64,000 nucleotides of DNA from Bin25 sp965221765. Its GTDB lineage: Bacteria > Bacteroidota > Bacteroidia > Flavobacteriales > Flavobacteriaceae. Position numbers and translations under genes: made by a program. The DNA is taken from the NCBI GenBank assembly GCA_965221765.1, contig OZ244911.1, forward strand, positions 1,860,001 to 1,924,000, read 5' to 3'. A model generated the notes under the pieces. That model did not search any database. It saw only the letters and a list, made by a program, of their open reading frames with translations, and was not told the origin of the DNA. Position 1 is the first letter of the stretch, and each line of letters begins with the position of its first letter. Shown here in pieces: positions 54,101 to 61,496 of the stretch.

Positions 54101-55845
54101 ATGGGTTGTCCGTTGCAATCTTTGGTCTGGGGTGTTGGTTCTTCTTCAACTTCTTGTAGCACGGCAGTCACTTGACAATCCTTGGTCGCGGGGAAGGTGA
54201 TGGTGGTGTCACTAGAACTAAAGCTGCCGCAATCGCTATCCCATGCTTCTAAGGTATAGCCGTCATCCACCTCGACGGTAATGCGCACCGTTTGTCCATG
54301 TTCGATGGTTTGGGTGGGGGTCATGGTGCCGCCTGTATTGATGGCGGTAGTGATGGTGCGTTGGGCTTTTTGAAAGATCGCTTGCAGGGCACAGGGGCCG
54401 GTGACGATGAACGAGAGGGTAGGCTCTTGGGGATTTTCAATCGTGGGACACTCGGTCGTCTCATCGGTTTCCCAACCGGCAAAGACATGATTTTGGTCAG
54501 CCACGGCGGTGAAGGTCACCGATTGGCCTGGGGTGGCTTCGAGTTGAGTGGGCCCATCAATAGTGCCTCCTGGGGTAGGGGTGGCTTGGAGGAGATAGCG
54601 GGTGGGTTCTTCTTCAACTTCTTGTAGCACGGCAGTCACTTGACAATCCTCGGTCGCGGGGAAGGTGATGGTGGTCTCACTAGAACTAAAGCTGCCGCAA
54701 TCGCTATCCCATGCTTCTAAGGTATAGCCGTCATCCACCTCGACGGTAATGCGCACCGTTTGTCCATGTTCGATGGTTTGGGTGGGGGTCATGGTGCCGC
54801 CTGTATTGATGGCGGTAGTGATGGTGCGTTGGGCTTTTTGAAAGATCGCTTGCAGGGCACAGGGGCCGGTGACGATGAACGAGAGGGTAGGCTCTTGGGG
54901 ATTTTCAATCGTGGGACACTCGGTCGTCTCATCGGTTTCCCAACCGGCAAAGACATGGTTTTGGTCAGCCACGGCGGTGAAGGTCACCGATTGGCCTGGG
55001 GGGGCTTCGAGTTGAGTGGGCTCATCAATAGTGCCTCCTGGGGTAGGGGTGGCTTGGAGGAGATAGGTTATTTTTTCGAGAATGGCTTGGAGCTGGCAAT
55101 CCTCGGTAGCGGGAAAGGTGATGGTGAGGTCTTGGGGAGAAAAGGTCCCGCAGTTGCCCGTCCATTGGTTTAGTGTATAGCCCTCTTCGAGGGTTACGGT
55201 AATGGTTACGAGCTGATCGTGTTCGACGGTTTGGGTGGGGGTAATGGTGCCGCCTTCATCAATGGCGGTGGTGATAGTGCGTCGGACTTTTTGAAAAGTA
55301 GCTTGGAATCCGCAGGGCCCTTGGATGACAAAAGAGAGGGCTGGTCGGGTGGGGTCTTCTAGGGTGGGACAGCCGGCGGCTTCATCGGTCGTCCAGCCAG
55401 TAAAGACATGGTGTTCTTGGGGCACGGCTTGGAGGGTGATGGGCTGTCCTTGGGGGAGGTCTTGGGCGGGCAGTCCGGTGACCGTTCCTCCGTCGGTGGT
55501 GGTAGCCGTGATGGGATAGTTGATTTTTTCAAAGACCGCGTTGATGGAGCAATGACCGCTCACTTCAAAACGGAGGCTAGCCCCTTGGCCACTACTGGGA
55601 CAATTGCCCGTCCAGGCTTTGAACTGATAATGTTGGTTGGGGGTAGCGGTGATGGCTACGGACTGTCCACTGGCGATGCGTTGGGAAGAGGTGATGGTCC
55701 CACCGATACTCGCCGAGGTCGTTACGGTATAAAATAGGGGGGGGGTAACGGGGTTTTCAGGGGAATCATCTCCTCCACAAGAAAAGAAAATCAACAGAAG
55801 AAAAGGCATCGACCAAGAGGGTCTAAGATCGGATAAGCGAGTCAT
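51112..55845 (-). CDS. Giant BspA-like repeat surface lipoprotein
   Basis: Predicted surface lipoprotein of 1577 aa from ATG 55845 (MTRLSDLRPSWSMPFLLLIF, lipobox FFSC). The frame is open further up; ATGs at 55944 (fused to a G9 tract) and 55995 would put 33-50 residues before the signal. Order: seven InlB-B-like/Bacteroides repeats (about 35-540, e.g. FTAVADQNHVFAGWETD, AINTGGTMTPTQTIEHGQTV), three identical 21-residue cysteine linkers (QTKDCNGQPIPIDEDCP) plus variants, then three DUF285 modules, each opening with NGVTV..LNP..DQTNAVCTSLVTDMS. The last carries about 15 BspA repeats (MFSEASAFNQDIGDWDVSSV). It ends PSFTNCTP, as does the homologue at 22490, with no type IX sorting domain visible. 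BspA proteins bind host or matrix proteins in other bacteria. A C9 tract lies in codons 34-36. The DNA is clearly richer in GC than its neighbours. Confidence 0.88.
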   Translation of the reverse strand: MTRLSDLRPSWSMPFLLLIFFSCGGDDSPENPVTPPLFYTVTTSASIGGTITSSQRIASGQSVAITATPNQHYQFKAWTGNCPSSGQGASLRFEVSGHCSINAVFEKINYPITATTTDGGTVTGLPAQDLPQGQPITLQAVPQEHHVFTGWTTDEAAGCPTLEDPTRPALSFVIQGPCGFQATFQKVRRTITTAIDEGGTITPTQTVEHDQLVTITVTLEEGYTLNQWTGNCGTFSPQDLTITFPATEDCQLQAILEKITYLLQATPTPGGTIDEPTQLEAPPGQSVTFTAVADQNHVFAGWETDETTECPTIENPQEPTLSFIVTGPCALQAIFQKAQRTITTAINTGGTMTPTQTIEHGQTVRITVEVDDGYTLEAWDSDCGSFSSSETTITFPATEDCQVTAVLQEVEEEPTRYLLQATPTPGGTIDGPTQLEATPGQSVTFTAVADQNHVFAGWETDETTECPTIENPQEPTLSFIVTGPCALQAIFQKAQRTITTAINTGGTMTPTQTIEHGQTVRITVEVDDGYTLEAWDSDCGSFSSSDTTITFPATKDCQVTAVLQEVEEEPTPQTKDCNGQPIPIDEDCPEPEPQTKDCNGQPIPIDEDCPEPEPQTKDCNGQPIPIDEDCPEPEPQTKSCWDGSVIPRSQSCPIQTKDCHGNQIPSGDTCPDLLVQHSNGVTIIINPALQNHSQYAGRKATVDGTEYTIVTNATLKTWAADDQTNAVCTSLVTDMSDLFRNKATFNQDISSWDTSRVTTMENMFTKANAFNEDIGDWDVSQVTNMNHMFNTASAFNQDIGDWDVSQVTTMNSMFANAPAFNQDISGWDVSSVTSMRTMFANATAFHQDISEWTVSQVTTCIQSVCDLMAAYRPAFSSCSLSCPVQTQDCHGQPIPAGDTCPPLLKKHSNGTTVILHPDLQNPSSYAGRKATVDGTEYTLVTNATLKTWAANDQTNAVCTSLVTDMSALFRNKASFNQNISSWDVSQVTVMDSLFKGATAFDQNISKWDVSSVTDMRETFKGATAFNQDLSDWDVSSVTDMRETFKGATAFDQDISGWDVSSVTTCTEAVCGLVPAYRPAFTCSVSCPTPPLLVKADNGVTVLLNPLLEASQIPSAGDTYTLEGTTYTIVDNAALKTWATNDQTNAVCTSLVTDMSNLFQNKASFNQNISSWDTSGVTTMQQMFQGAAAFNQDIGHWNTSSVTNMENMFVDASVFNQDIGDWDVGSVTSMRTMFVNATAFHQDIGEWNVSSVTDMYAMFYQASAFNQDIGDWDVSSVTNMGYMFSEASAFNQDIGEWNVSSVTDMYAMFSEASAFNQDIGDWDVSSVTNMGFMFYKLSEFNQDIGEWDVRSVTNMAAMFYEVTLFDQDIGQWKVGNVTDMSDMFYHATVFNQDIGDWDVSSVTNMNYMFSEAVSFNQDIGEWKVGNVTDMSQMFTRAISFNGDIGEWDVSSVTNMGHMFSNANAFNQDIGEWNVSSVTSMKLMFAFATAFNGNIGEWDDVSNVTDMNNMFTAARAFNQDIGGWDVSSVTDMGYMFNSATLFNQDLSSWSVSSVTDCTGFSSSSSLVDSHLPSFTNCTP
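53941..54129 (-). repeat. Three tandem 63-bp repeats encoding cysteine linkers
   Basis: Three units with a 63-bp period (starting at 53941, 54004 and 54067) that appear identical at the DNA level. Each encodes one 21-residue QTKDCNGQPIPIDEDCPEPE-P unit of the giant lipoprotein. Copy-number change would stay in frame. Confidence 0.88.
54141..55068 (-). repeat. 468-bp tandem duplication inside the giant lipoprotein gene
   Basis: Two copies (54141-54608 and 54609 to about 55068) with a 468-bp period, that is 156 codons, and only a handful of base differences. Each encodes two InlB-B-like repeats and the EVEEEPT linker. The near identity implies recent duplication or gene conversion. Confidence 0.88.
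55737..55745 (+). repeat. G9 tract (C9 in coding strand) after the lipobox of the giant lipoprotein
   Basis: Encodes Thr-Pro-Pro-Leu in NPVTPPLFYT, about codons 34-36 counted from ATG 55845. The present length is in frame; a one-base change would truncate the protein just after its lipid anchor. Confidence 0.93.
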
Positions 55846-55933
55846 GAGTGGTATGGGTTTAAGCATGGATGATGGGTAAAATTTAAAATTCATCGATAGG
55901 AATTCAAGTAAATCTTTGCAAAGATAATCAGTA

Positions 55934-55942
55934 CCCCCCCCC
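55934..55942 (+). repeat. C9 tract (G9 in coding strand) upstream of the giant lipoprotein start
   Basis: On the minus strand the sequence is GAAAATGGGGGGGGGTACTG, about 90 nt upstream of ATG 55845. As in the split BspA-like gene, an ATG runs directly into the tract. Here the ATG frame is open into the lipoprotein at the present length. Confidence 0.93.
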
Positions 55943-55995
55943 ATTTTCAAGTCATGGTTCTTGTTTTTTCGGGTGGGCCTAGTGATTTTCATCAT

Positions 55996-56585
55996 GGGCT
56001 TGCTTTTTCCATGAAATCGATAACGATAGCACTCGTTTTAGGGATAATCTGATGGCTTGTTGTCATGCTTAGAAGCTTATTCACTTCATGAAGGATCCCA
56101 TCGATAGTAAGGGTGGTCATCCCAAGGGGGTTTGCCATAGGCAACCATCTACTCAAAACGCTATAGTTCTTCTACCATCCAGTATTTGATGGCATCCTAG
56201 CGTGCCTCTACCAATGAGATACCAAGTGGGATCTCTTTTTGTGGCTAGTAGGTGTCGCTTACCGCTTGATAAAATCTATTGCCCATAAACTTCTCATGGT
56301 TAGGCGATGGATTGATTGGTATGTCTTTGATAAGTCATTCACAATGGGGACCTTAATGTTCTAGGTTGAGTTTTTGATACTTCAGATTTTTTGTGTTTCG
56401 AAACATCTATAATGACAACTTGTGAATAACTAGTTCACTAGTTTTCTGGCCTTGCTCCATGTTGCACTAAGTTAGTTGAACATCGAAGTGTATCCCATCG
56501 CTAGGACAGTTATTGACCAAATTTAAGTTATAGATATCTCTTGTTTTTGTTTGATATCTGGACTTGAAAAAAGAACGATTCCAAA
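55996..56585. other. Decayed region upstream of the giant lipoprotein
   Basis: About 590 bp without an intact gene. On the minus strand protein-like text (NHEKFMGNRFYQAVSDTY, PQKEIPLGISLVEAR, DAIKYWMVEEL, MVAYGKPPWDDHPYYRWDPS) is broken by stops; the family is not recognised. The promoter of the giant lipoprotein gene should lie near its left end. Confidence 0.45.
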
Positions 56586-57763
56586 TTAAAAATGAGTGGT
56601 TTGTTTTTTTTGATTATTCATCATTTTTTGTTTTTTGTTGATTTCATGGTAACAATCAACGGGTGTTTGATAGGCGATGCTCTGATGGGGTCTCTCATCG
56701 TGATAAAAGCGACAATATTTTTCCAATTGGTTTATCGCCTTCCAAACCATCTTCAGTTGGACCGAATGCCACCATTTTTTGATCAAGGCATGATCGGTTG
56801 CTTTGCCTTTTCGATCCATACTTCACGGAATAGAAAAACGATTGACGGTATTCGTAGACTCCCTCGAAGCCAACGGACTGCCCTAGTTCGTATTCAATAT
56901 TTGAGGGCACCCATCGTGTTCGATTGCTTTATAGATAGCCTCCAAACACTAGTCTATAGGCATGGTATTGGAACGATGAAAGCCGACCACAAAACGACTA
57001 TATGGATTGATGATGGCACCGAGATAACCCCGTCCGCCTAAAACACTCATGGAGGGGATATCAGCGGACAAACATGATGGGGTTTTTGGATGGTCCATCC
57101 TCGTATTAAAGATAGAAATACTTGGTGCTTAGGGTTTTGAATTCTTCTAGTGGTTTTTATGTTGGGGGAAAGAACTCGGAGGTTAAGTACCTTATCAAGA
57201 CGGACGATGCGTTTGATGTTCAGTGGTTTAAATTCCGGAGGCTTCATGAGCATCCACCGAAGCATCCGTTGAGCCCCCAAAAAGGGATAGCGGATCTCTT
57301 GATTAGCTTCACCAATTGTAAATGAAGTTCGGAAGGCTTGATAGTACTAGCCACTGCGATCAATCGACCATAAAGCACATGGCCTCACAATACTCAAAGT
57401 AGAAGATCGATTCACCATCTGACGATGCTTGACGAAGGTGTATTACATCATCAGTTTTTTTTAAGAATTGAATTTCTATCTTCTATTGACCCATGATCGG
57501 GTAGCATTGATCTCATTGTTTTTGTTTCTGCTCCTCCGTTTTTCGAGTGTTCGAACGATGAAACAAATTTTTCGCTGTTGGTCAAACTCTTTTTTCCAAG
57601 TAGATATTTGGACAGGAGGTCCCTCAAAACCACGAGCGAATGCTTGGATGCTGTAACGCTCTTTGAAGGCTTCCTGGAACCACCTTAAATTTGAATTCTC
57701 GTGTATGCTAGCTTCGCTTCGTATCTTTAAAATTAAGACAACATATAACGAATAAGACATCAC
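56586..57763 (-). pseudogene. Decayed IS3-family element (OrfA and OrfB remnants)
   Basis: The OrfA remnant lies at 57476-57763: RWFQEAFKERYSIQAFARGF, then VQISTWKKEFDQQ, a helix-turn-helix typical of IS3 OrfA. OrfB remnants follow downstream: LRWMLM, LNLRVLSPNIKTTRRIQNPK and TIQKPHHVCPLISPP (57047-57280), then VWKAINQLEKYCRFYHDERP with HQSIAYQTPVDCYHEINKKQ (56586-56819), the C-terminal integrase-core end. Frameshifts and stops separate all pieces. Terminal repeats were not identified. Confidence 0.75.
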
Positions 57764-58362
57764 TGAAACAGCTGGCCTAATTTGGGGGTGCAGAACATTA
57801 CCATACTTGTCTGTTCGCCAAAATCTTGAGTTTGGAGACTATCTTTTTGGCTCGTCGGGGATATGCTTTCCATGGAATGGTTCACGCATCAGTTCTTTGG
57901 AGTCCTTCGCATTAATCTGCCTCTGTTGGATTTTTCCTTTTTTGGCGAATTTGTTGCATTAATCGATGACTTTTTTATTCAATTTGACATCGGTAGGAAA
58001 TGCCACGCTGTTACTTTGTGCAATTTTATCGGATAAAACCATCAATAATTTCTTAATCTCTTTTTGTTGGTACTGGATCATGTCGTGCTTCCAAATGCCG
58101 ATTACAATCATAAGGATTGTATTGAGCCACTTTTTGAACCATTTCTACAAAAATTTGACCCCATACACAATTTAATTGTAGATTCAATCCACAATAGAAA
58201 AGGACTACATGATATCAAGGCTTTTTAACAAGCGACTAATTATTTTTTTTCGATTCAAATTATAAAGTTTAACTTATGATTTAAAAAACAAGTCGAAATT
58301 TTTTCCAAAAGTATTGATATTGGAGTTTGGTATAGAGGGTTTGCAACCTTCAATTACAACGA
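57764..58362. other. Decayed region between IS3 debris and the FadL-like gene
   Basis: About 600 bp, no intact gene. Short minus-strand phrases (IFVEMVQKVAQYNPYDCN; RRAKKIVSKLKILANRQVW) suggest another transposase or gene remnant, unidentified. No terminator for the FadL-like gene was recognised. Confidence 0.4.
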
Positions 58363-59937
58363 CTAAAGAAATTTAAAGTGATAACTTAAGAAAAAACTAA
58401 AAGGATTCTTTTCTAATTGATATGAAAAGGGCACTCCTTGTGAATCATAATAATTAGTATAAAACTGATGATTTGTTGTTCTAGACTCTAACATCATAGC
58501 AGCATTGATTTGATGTGGTCCGAATTTATAGCCTAACCCAGCTGTGAATCCTTGACTTGGTTTCTTTAAGAAATTAGCAAAAAGGGAAGACTCTCTAAAA
58601 TAACCGCTTCGGATACTAAACCTATTAAAATTAATCTCTCCCCCCACTCTGAGTATTGAATGGGTTTGAAAATAGGACTTGATCAATCTATTGGTGCCAC
58701 TAAATGCCTCAGAATTAGGATATTGAGGATCAGAAAACTTTGAATTTTGCAATGGTCGAAGACTATAATCAATAGAAAGTAATCCCTTTTGATTAAACAC
58801 AAAAGCTATCCCTGCAGAGTACTTTGCAGCTATCCTAAGAGTATGAGGGGGATAAATATTGAGGATATTGGGGTCGATAGGATCAAGAAGTTCGTCATCA
58901 ACTTGAATTTCATTGATGACATATTGACTGGTTTCATCTTCAAAATCAATCCATCTTGGAGTTTCATAGGTTATCCCTACTCTCAATACATCAGAAAATT
59001 TAGCTAAGGCCCCTATTTGAAATGAGTAGCCTATTCCTAAAGTAGAAAATTCGTTTACAAAGTTTATTTCAGAATAGGGTGAATCAAGGTCATGACCTAT
59101 TTCCAGATAATCACTGATTTCTTTATATCGAAACCAATCGATATTAATATTAGTGCCAAAATAATAACGATCTTGAAGCTCAAAGGCAAAATTCAAGGTC
59201 ACTTGATGATTGATCCCACTTTGGTTATAAACAAAGTTTTGTTCTAATGGAAGTTGTTCATATTCTGATAAGGCTGATACATAACTCGTATTGTTAGGAC
59301 GATCATCAACTGGATTAATCAGATAAGATTGAAATCCCAATAGAGCTTGTTGAGCAGAATATCCAATTCTCTCCCCTAGCAAATCATATCTTTCCGAAAG
59401 ACTTTCACCTTCTCTGTACTGTAATTCATCTAACTTAACTTTTGCCCCATTAGCGTGATTCAAAAAATAAGAATCAATTCCAATCGTATTTTCTCCATTG
59501 ACAACAAAATCATTTTTATAATAATTCCTTCCATTATAAAATATACCGATTGCAAACCTGTTGCTAATGCTGTTTTGAATATATGGCTTAAAGAATTCAG
59601 AAGAGAAAATAAGAGAAACTTGACCCAAACTAAAAACATCAGATTCTCGGCCTGTCATAGTCGTTTCAGTATTTCCATAAATAGATTTCGTATTTTTATT
59701 ATCATAAAATAAGGTCGTATTAAACTCACCCGTCGAATAAATAGCACTTCCTGCTGGATTAGAAATAACTCCAGAAGGATCGCCTCCTAATGCTTGAAAT
59801 GCCCCTCCCATAGCCACGAATCGCGCCGATCCATTGAGTGGAGATTGTGAAAATATAAATACATCATTGATATTTTGTGCATTTAATATTACGCCCCCAG
59901 CAATCAAATGGGTAGCAATCATTAGAAAATACTTCAT
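58363..59937 (-). CDS. OmpP1/FadL/TodX-like outer-membrane transport protein
   Basis: Outer-membrane beta-barrel (524 aa from 59937; an ATG at 59955 adds six residues). The signal peptide MKYFLMIATHLIAGGVILNA is followed by NINDVFIFSQSPLNGSARFV then AMGGAFQALGGDPSGVISNP, which is the standard N-terminus of Bacteroidota FadL-like proteins. Alternating barrel strands run to the C-terminal NPFSFFLSYHFKFL, ending in an aromatic residue. Members transport hydrophobic compounds or haemin; the ligand here is unknown. It lies 30 nt after the Ser/Arg-rich lipoprotein gene, so probably in one transcript. Confidence 0.88.
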   Translation of the reverse strand: MKYFLMIATHLIAGGVILNAQNINDVFIFSQSPLNGSARFVAMGGAFQALGGDPSGVISNPAGSAIYSTGEFNTTLFYDNKNTKSIYGNTETTMTGRESDVFSLGQVSLIFSSEFFKPYIQNSISNRFAIGIFYNGRNYYKNDFVVNGENTIGIDSYFLNHANGAKVKLDELQYREGESLSERYDLLGERIGYSAQQALLGFQSYLINPVDDRPNNTSYVSALSEYEQLPLEQNFVYNQSGINHQVTLNFAFELQDRYYFGTNINIDWFRYKEISDYLEIGHDLDSPYSEINFVNEFSTLGIGYSFQIGALAKFSDVLRVGITYETPRWIDFEDETSQYVINEIQVDDELLDPIDPNILNIYPPHTLRIAAKYSAGIAFVFNQKGLLSIDYSLRPLQNSKFSDPQYPNSEAFSGTNRLIKSYFQTHSILRVGGEINFNRFSIRSGYFRESSLFANFLKKPSQGFTAGLGYKFGPHQINAAMMLESRTTNHQFYTNYYDSQGVPFSYQLEKNPFSFFLSYHFKFL

Positions 59938-59967
59938 GGTGTTTCTAGCTATCAATCATCATTGGAA

Positions 59968-61416
59968 TCAATTTCTTCGGCTAGAAGAGGAAGATCTGCC
60001 TCTAGAATTTGAAGAACTTGACCTAGAACTACTGTATGTAGACCGATTGGGTTGACTTCTTGAAACACTAATAGATCTTGAAGAACTTCTATATGAGGAG
60101 TCATTCGACTGATAACTCCTTGAAACTTTTGGTTGAGAATATCGGGTTCGAGATGGAGTAGCATTTTCATTAGAACTACTTTGGGTCGAACTAGATGGAG
60201 ATCTATCATTATAATCTTTCGATTTGATGACAGAAGACTGTTGTGAATTCGTTCTTTTTAATGAAGTGGGAGCTCTTCGATATGATTGAACATTACTTCG
60301 ATGGGTTCTCGGTTGACCAGATCTAATATTAGAATTAATATTTGATTTCCTAGGCGAATCAATTGAAGCATTTGCCCCCCCCCTTGAGGTCGATACTTGA
60401 TAACGCGGTGTATTGGCTTGACTCTTTTTTTGAATCGTTTGGCGGTTATTACTCAAACTAGTGGATTCCGTCCGAGATCTTGAAGCAACCACTTTGGTAT
60501 TATTTGCACTGCCTTGAAGTGTTGAGGCGGTAGAACCATATGATTTGGATCTTGATAATACGGGATTTTGAGAACCATAATACCTTGGCGTTACCAAAGA
60601 AGATTGCAAACGAGATAAAGCAAGTTGCGTAGATAAAGAATTCGAAGAAGAATAATTTTTAGGTTCTTTTGCTTTTCTAGTTTTTTTAGTTTCAGATTCA
60701 GAAGACTCGATAGGTTGGTTTCTTCGATTCCGAACATAAGAAACGCCTGCATAGCCTTCAGTTCGATAATTTCTGTAGGCTAATGGATATCCCCAACGAT
60801 GTCCATAATAGGGATAGGGATTCCAATAACTATAGGGATTAGACGTCCAATACGTAGAATATCCATACTCAAAATAGGGATTAAAAGCCAAATCAGGATA
60901 GTGCCAATGGTCATTCCATGGATGATGAAAACGATGCCAAGGGCGATAAAAACTTCTATGGTAGGAAAAGAAGGGTCGATGGCCATACCCATAGAAGGGA
61001 CGAAATCCAAAACCCCAAGGCCGATTATAAAATCCAAAATCATAATCAAATGGGTGATAATTATTAATAATGATTCTAGTGGTCGATGGAGTTTGACCCC
61101 AAGGCCCATAAGTCTGATAATCTGGTGCGTCAGAATAACGTTCTGGGTCAATGTATGAGGAATCACGAAATTGAGCTTGATTTTTTTGATGGAAAGACTC
61201 TTGCTCTGAAAGGTTATTAAAATAATTTTTATAAAAAGAAGATCGATCTCTTTCGGGTGGGTTTGTATGCTGGATTTCAATTTGATGATATCCATAAATA
61301 TCATCAATAGGAACGCCAATATAGTATCCACTACATGCTCCCAATACAAAAACCAATATGGTCATTATTCCATATGGTAATTTCGATTTTAAAAAAACGA
61401 TTGTTTTCATCTTCAA
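59968..61416 (-). CDS. Ser/Arg-rich, aromatic-rich exported lipoprotein with a G9 tract
   Basis: Lipoprotein (482 aa), signal ending MTILVFVLGAC. Residues about 110-235 are extremely rich in Tyr, Trp, His, Phe and Pro (FGFYNRPWGFGFRPFYGYGH, YYGHRWGYPLAYRNYRTEGY). The rest (about 240-482) is a low-complexity Ser/Arg/Asn region ending SRGRSSSSSRRN. No catalytic motif was seen. Similar proteins occur beside proS and FadL-like genes in Flavobacteriia, from memory. A G9 tract in codons about 345-347 (SRGGANA) would truncate the Ser/Arg tail if its length changed. It is divergent from proS. Confidence 0.7.
   Translation of the reverse strand: MKMKTIVFLKSKLPYGIMTILVFVLGACSGYYIGVPIDDIYGYHQIEIQHTNPPERDRSSFYKNYFNNLSEQESFHQKNQAQFRDSSYIDPERYSDAPDYQTYGPWGQTPSTTRIIINNYHPFDYDFGFYNRPWGFGFRPFYGYGHRPFFSYHRSFYRPWHRFHHPWNDHWHYPDLAFNPYFEYGYSTYWTSNPYSYWNPYPYYGHRWGYPLAYRNYRTEGYAGVSYVRNRRNQPIESSESETKKTRKAKEPKNYSSSNSLSTQLALSRLQSSLVTPRYYGSQNPVLSRSKSYGSTASTLQGSANNTKVVASRSRTESTSLSNNRQTIQKKSQANTPRYQVSTSRGGANASIDSPRKSNINSNIRSGQPRTHRSNVQSYRRAPTSLKRTNSQQSSVIKSKDYNDRSPSSSTQSSSNENATPSRTRYSQPKVSRSYQSNDSSYRSSSRSISVSRSQPNRSTYSSSRSSSSNSRGRSSSSSRRN
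60375..60383 (+). repeat. C9 tract (G9 in coding strand) in the Ser/Arg-rich lipoprotein gene
   Basis: Encodes Arg-Gly-Gly-Ala within the low-complexity half. Present length is in frame. Confidence 0.92.
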
Positions 61417-61496
61417 GGGAATTAGTGAATTATTGAATAATTAAATTTGCCAAGTTCTATAATCTAAGATACTTCAAAAGTTATGCCAAAATTATT

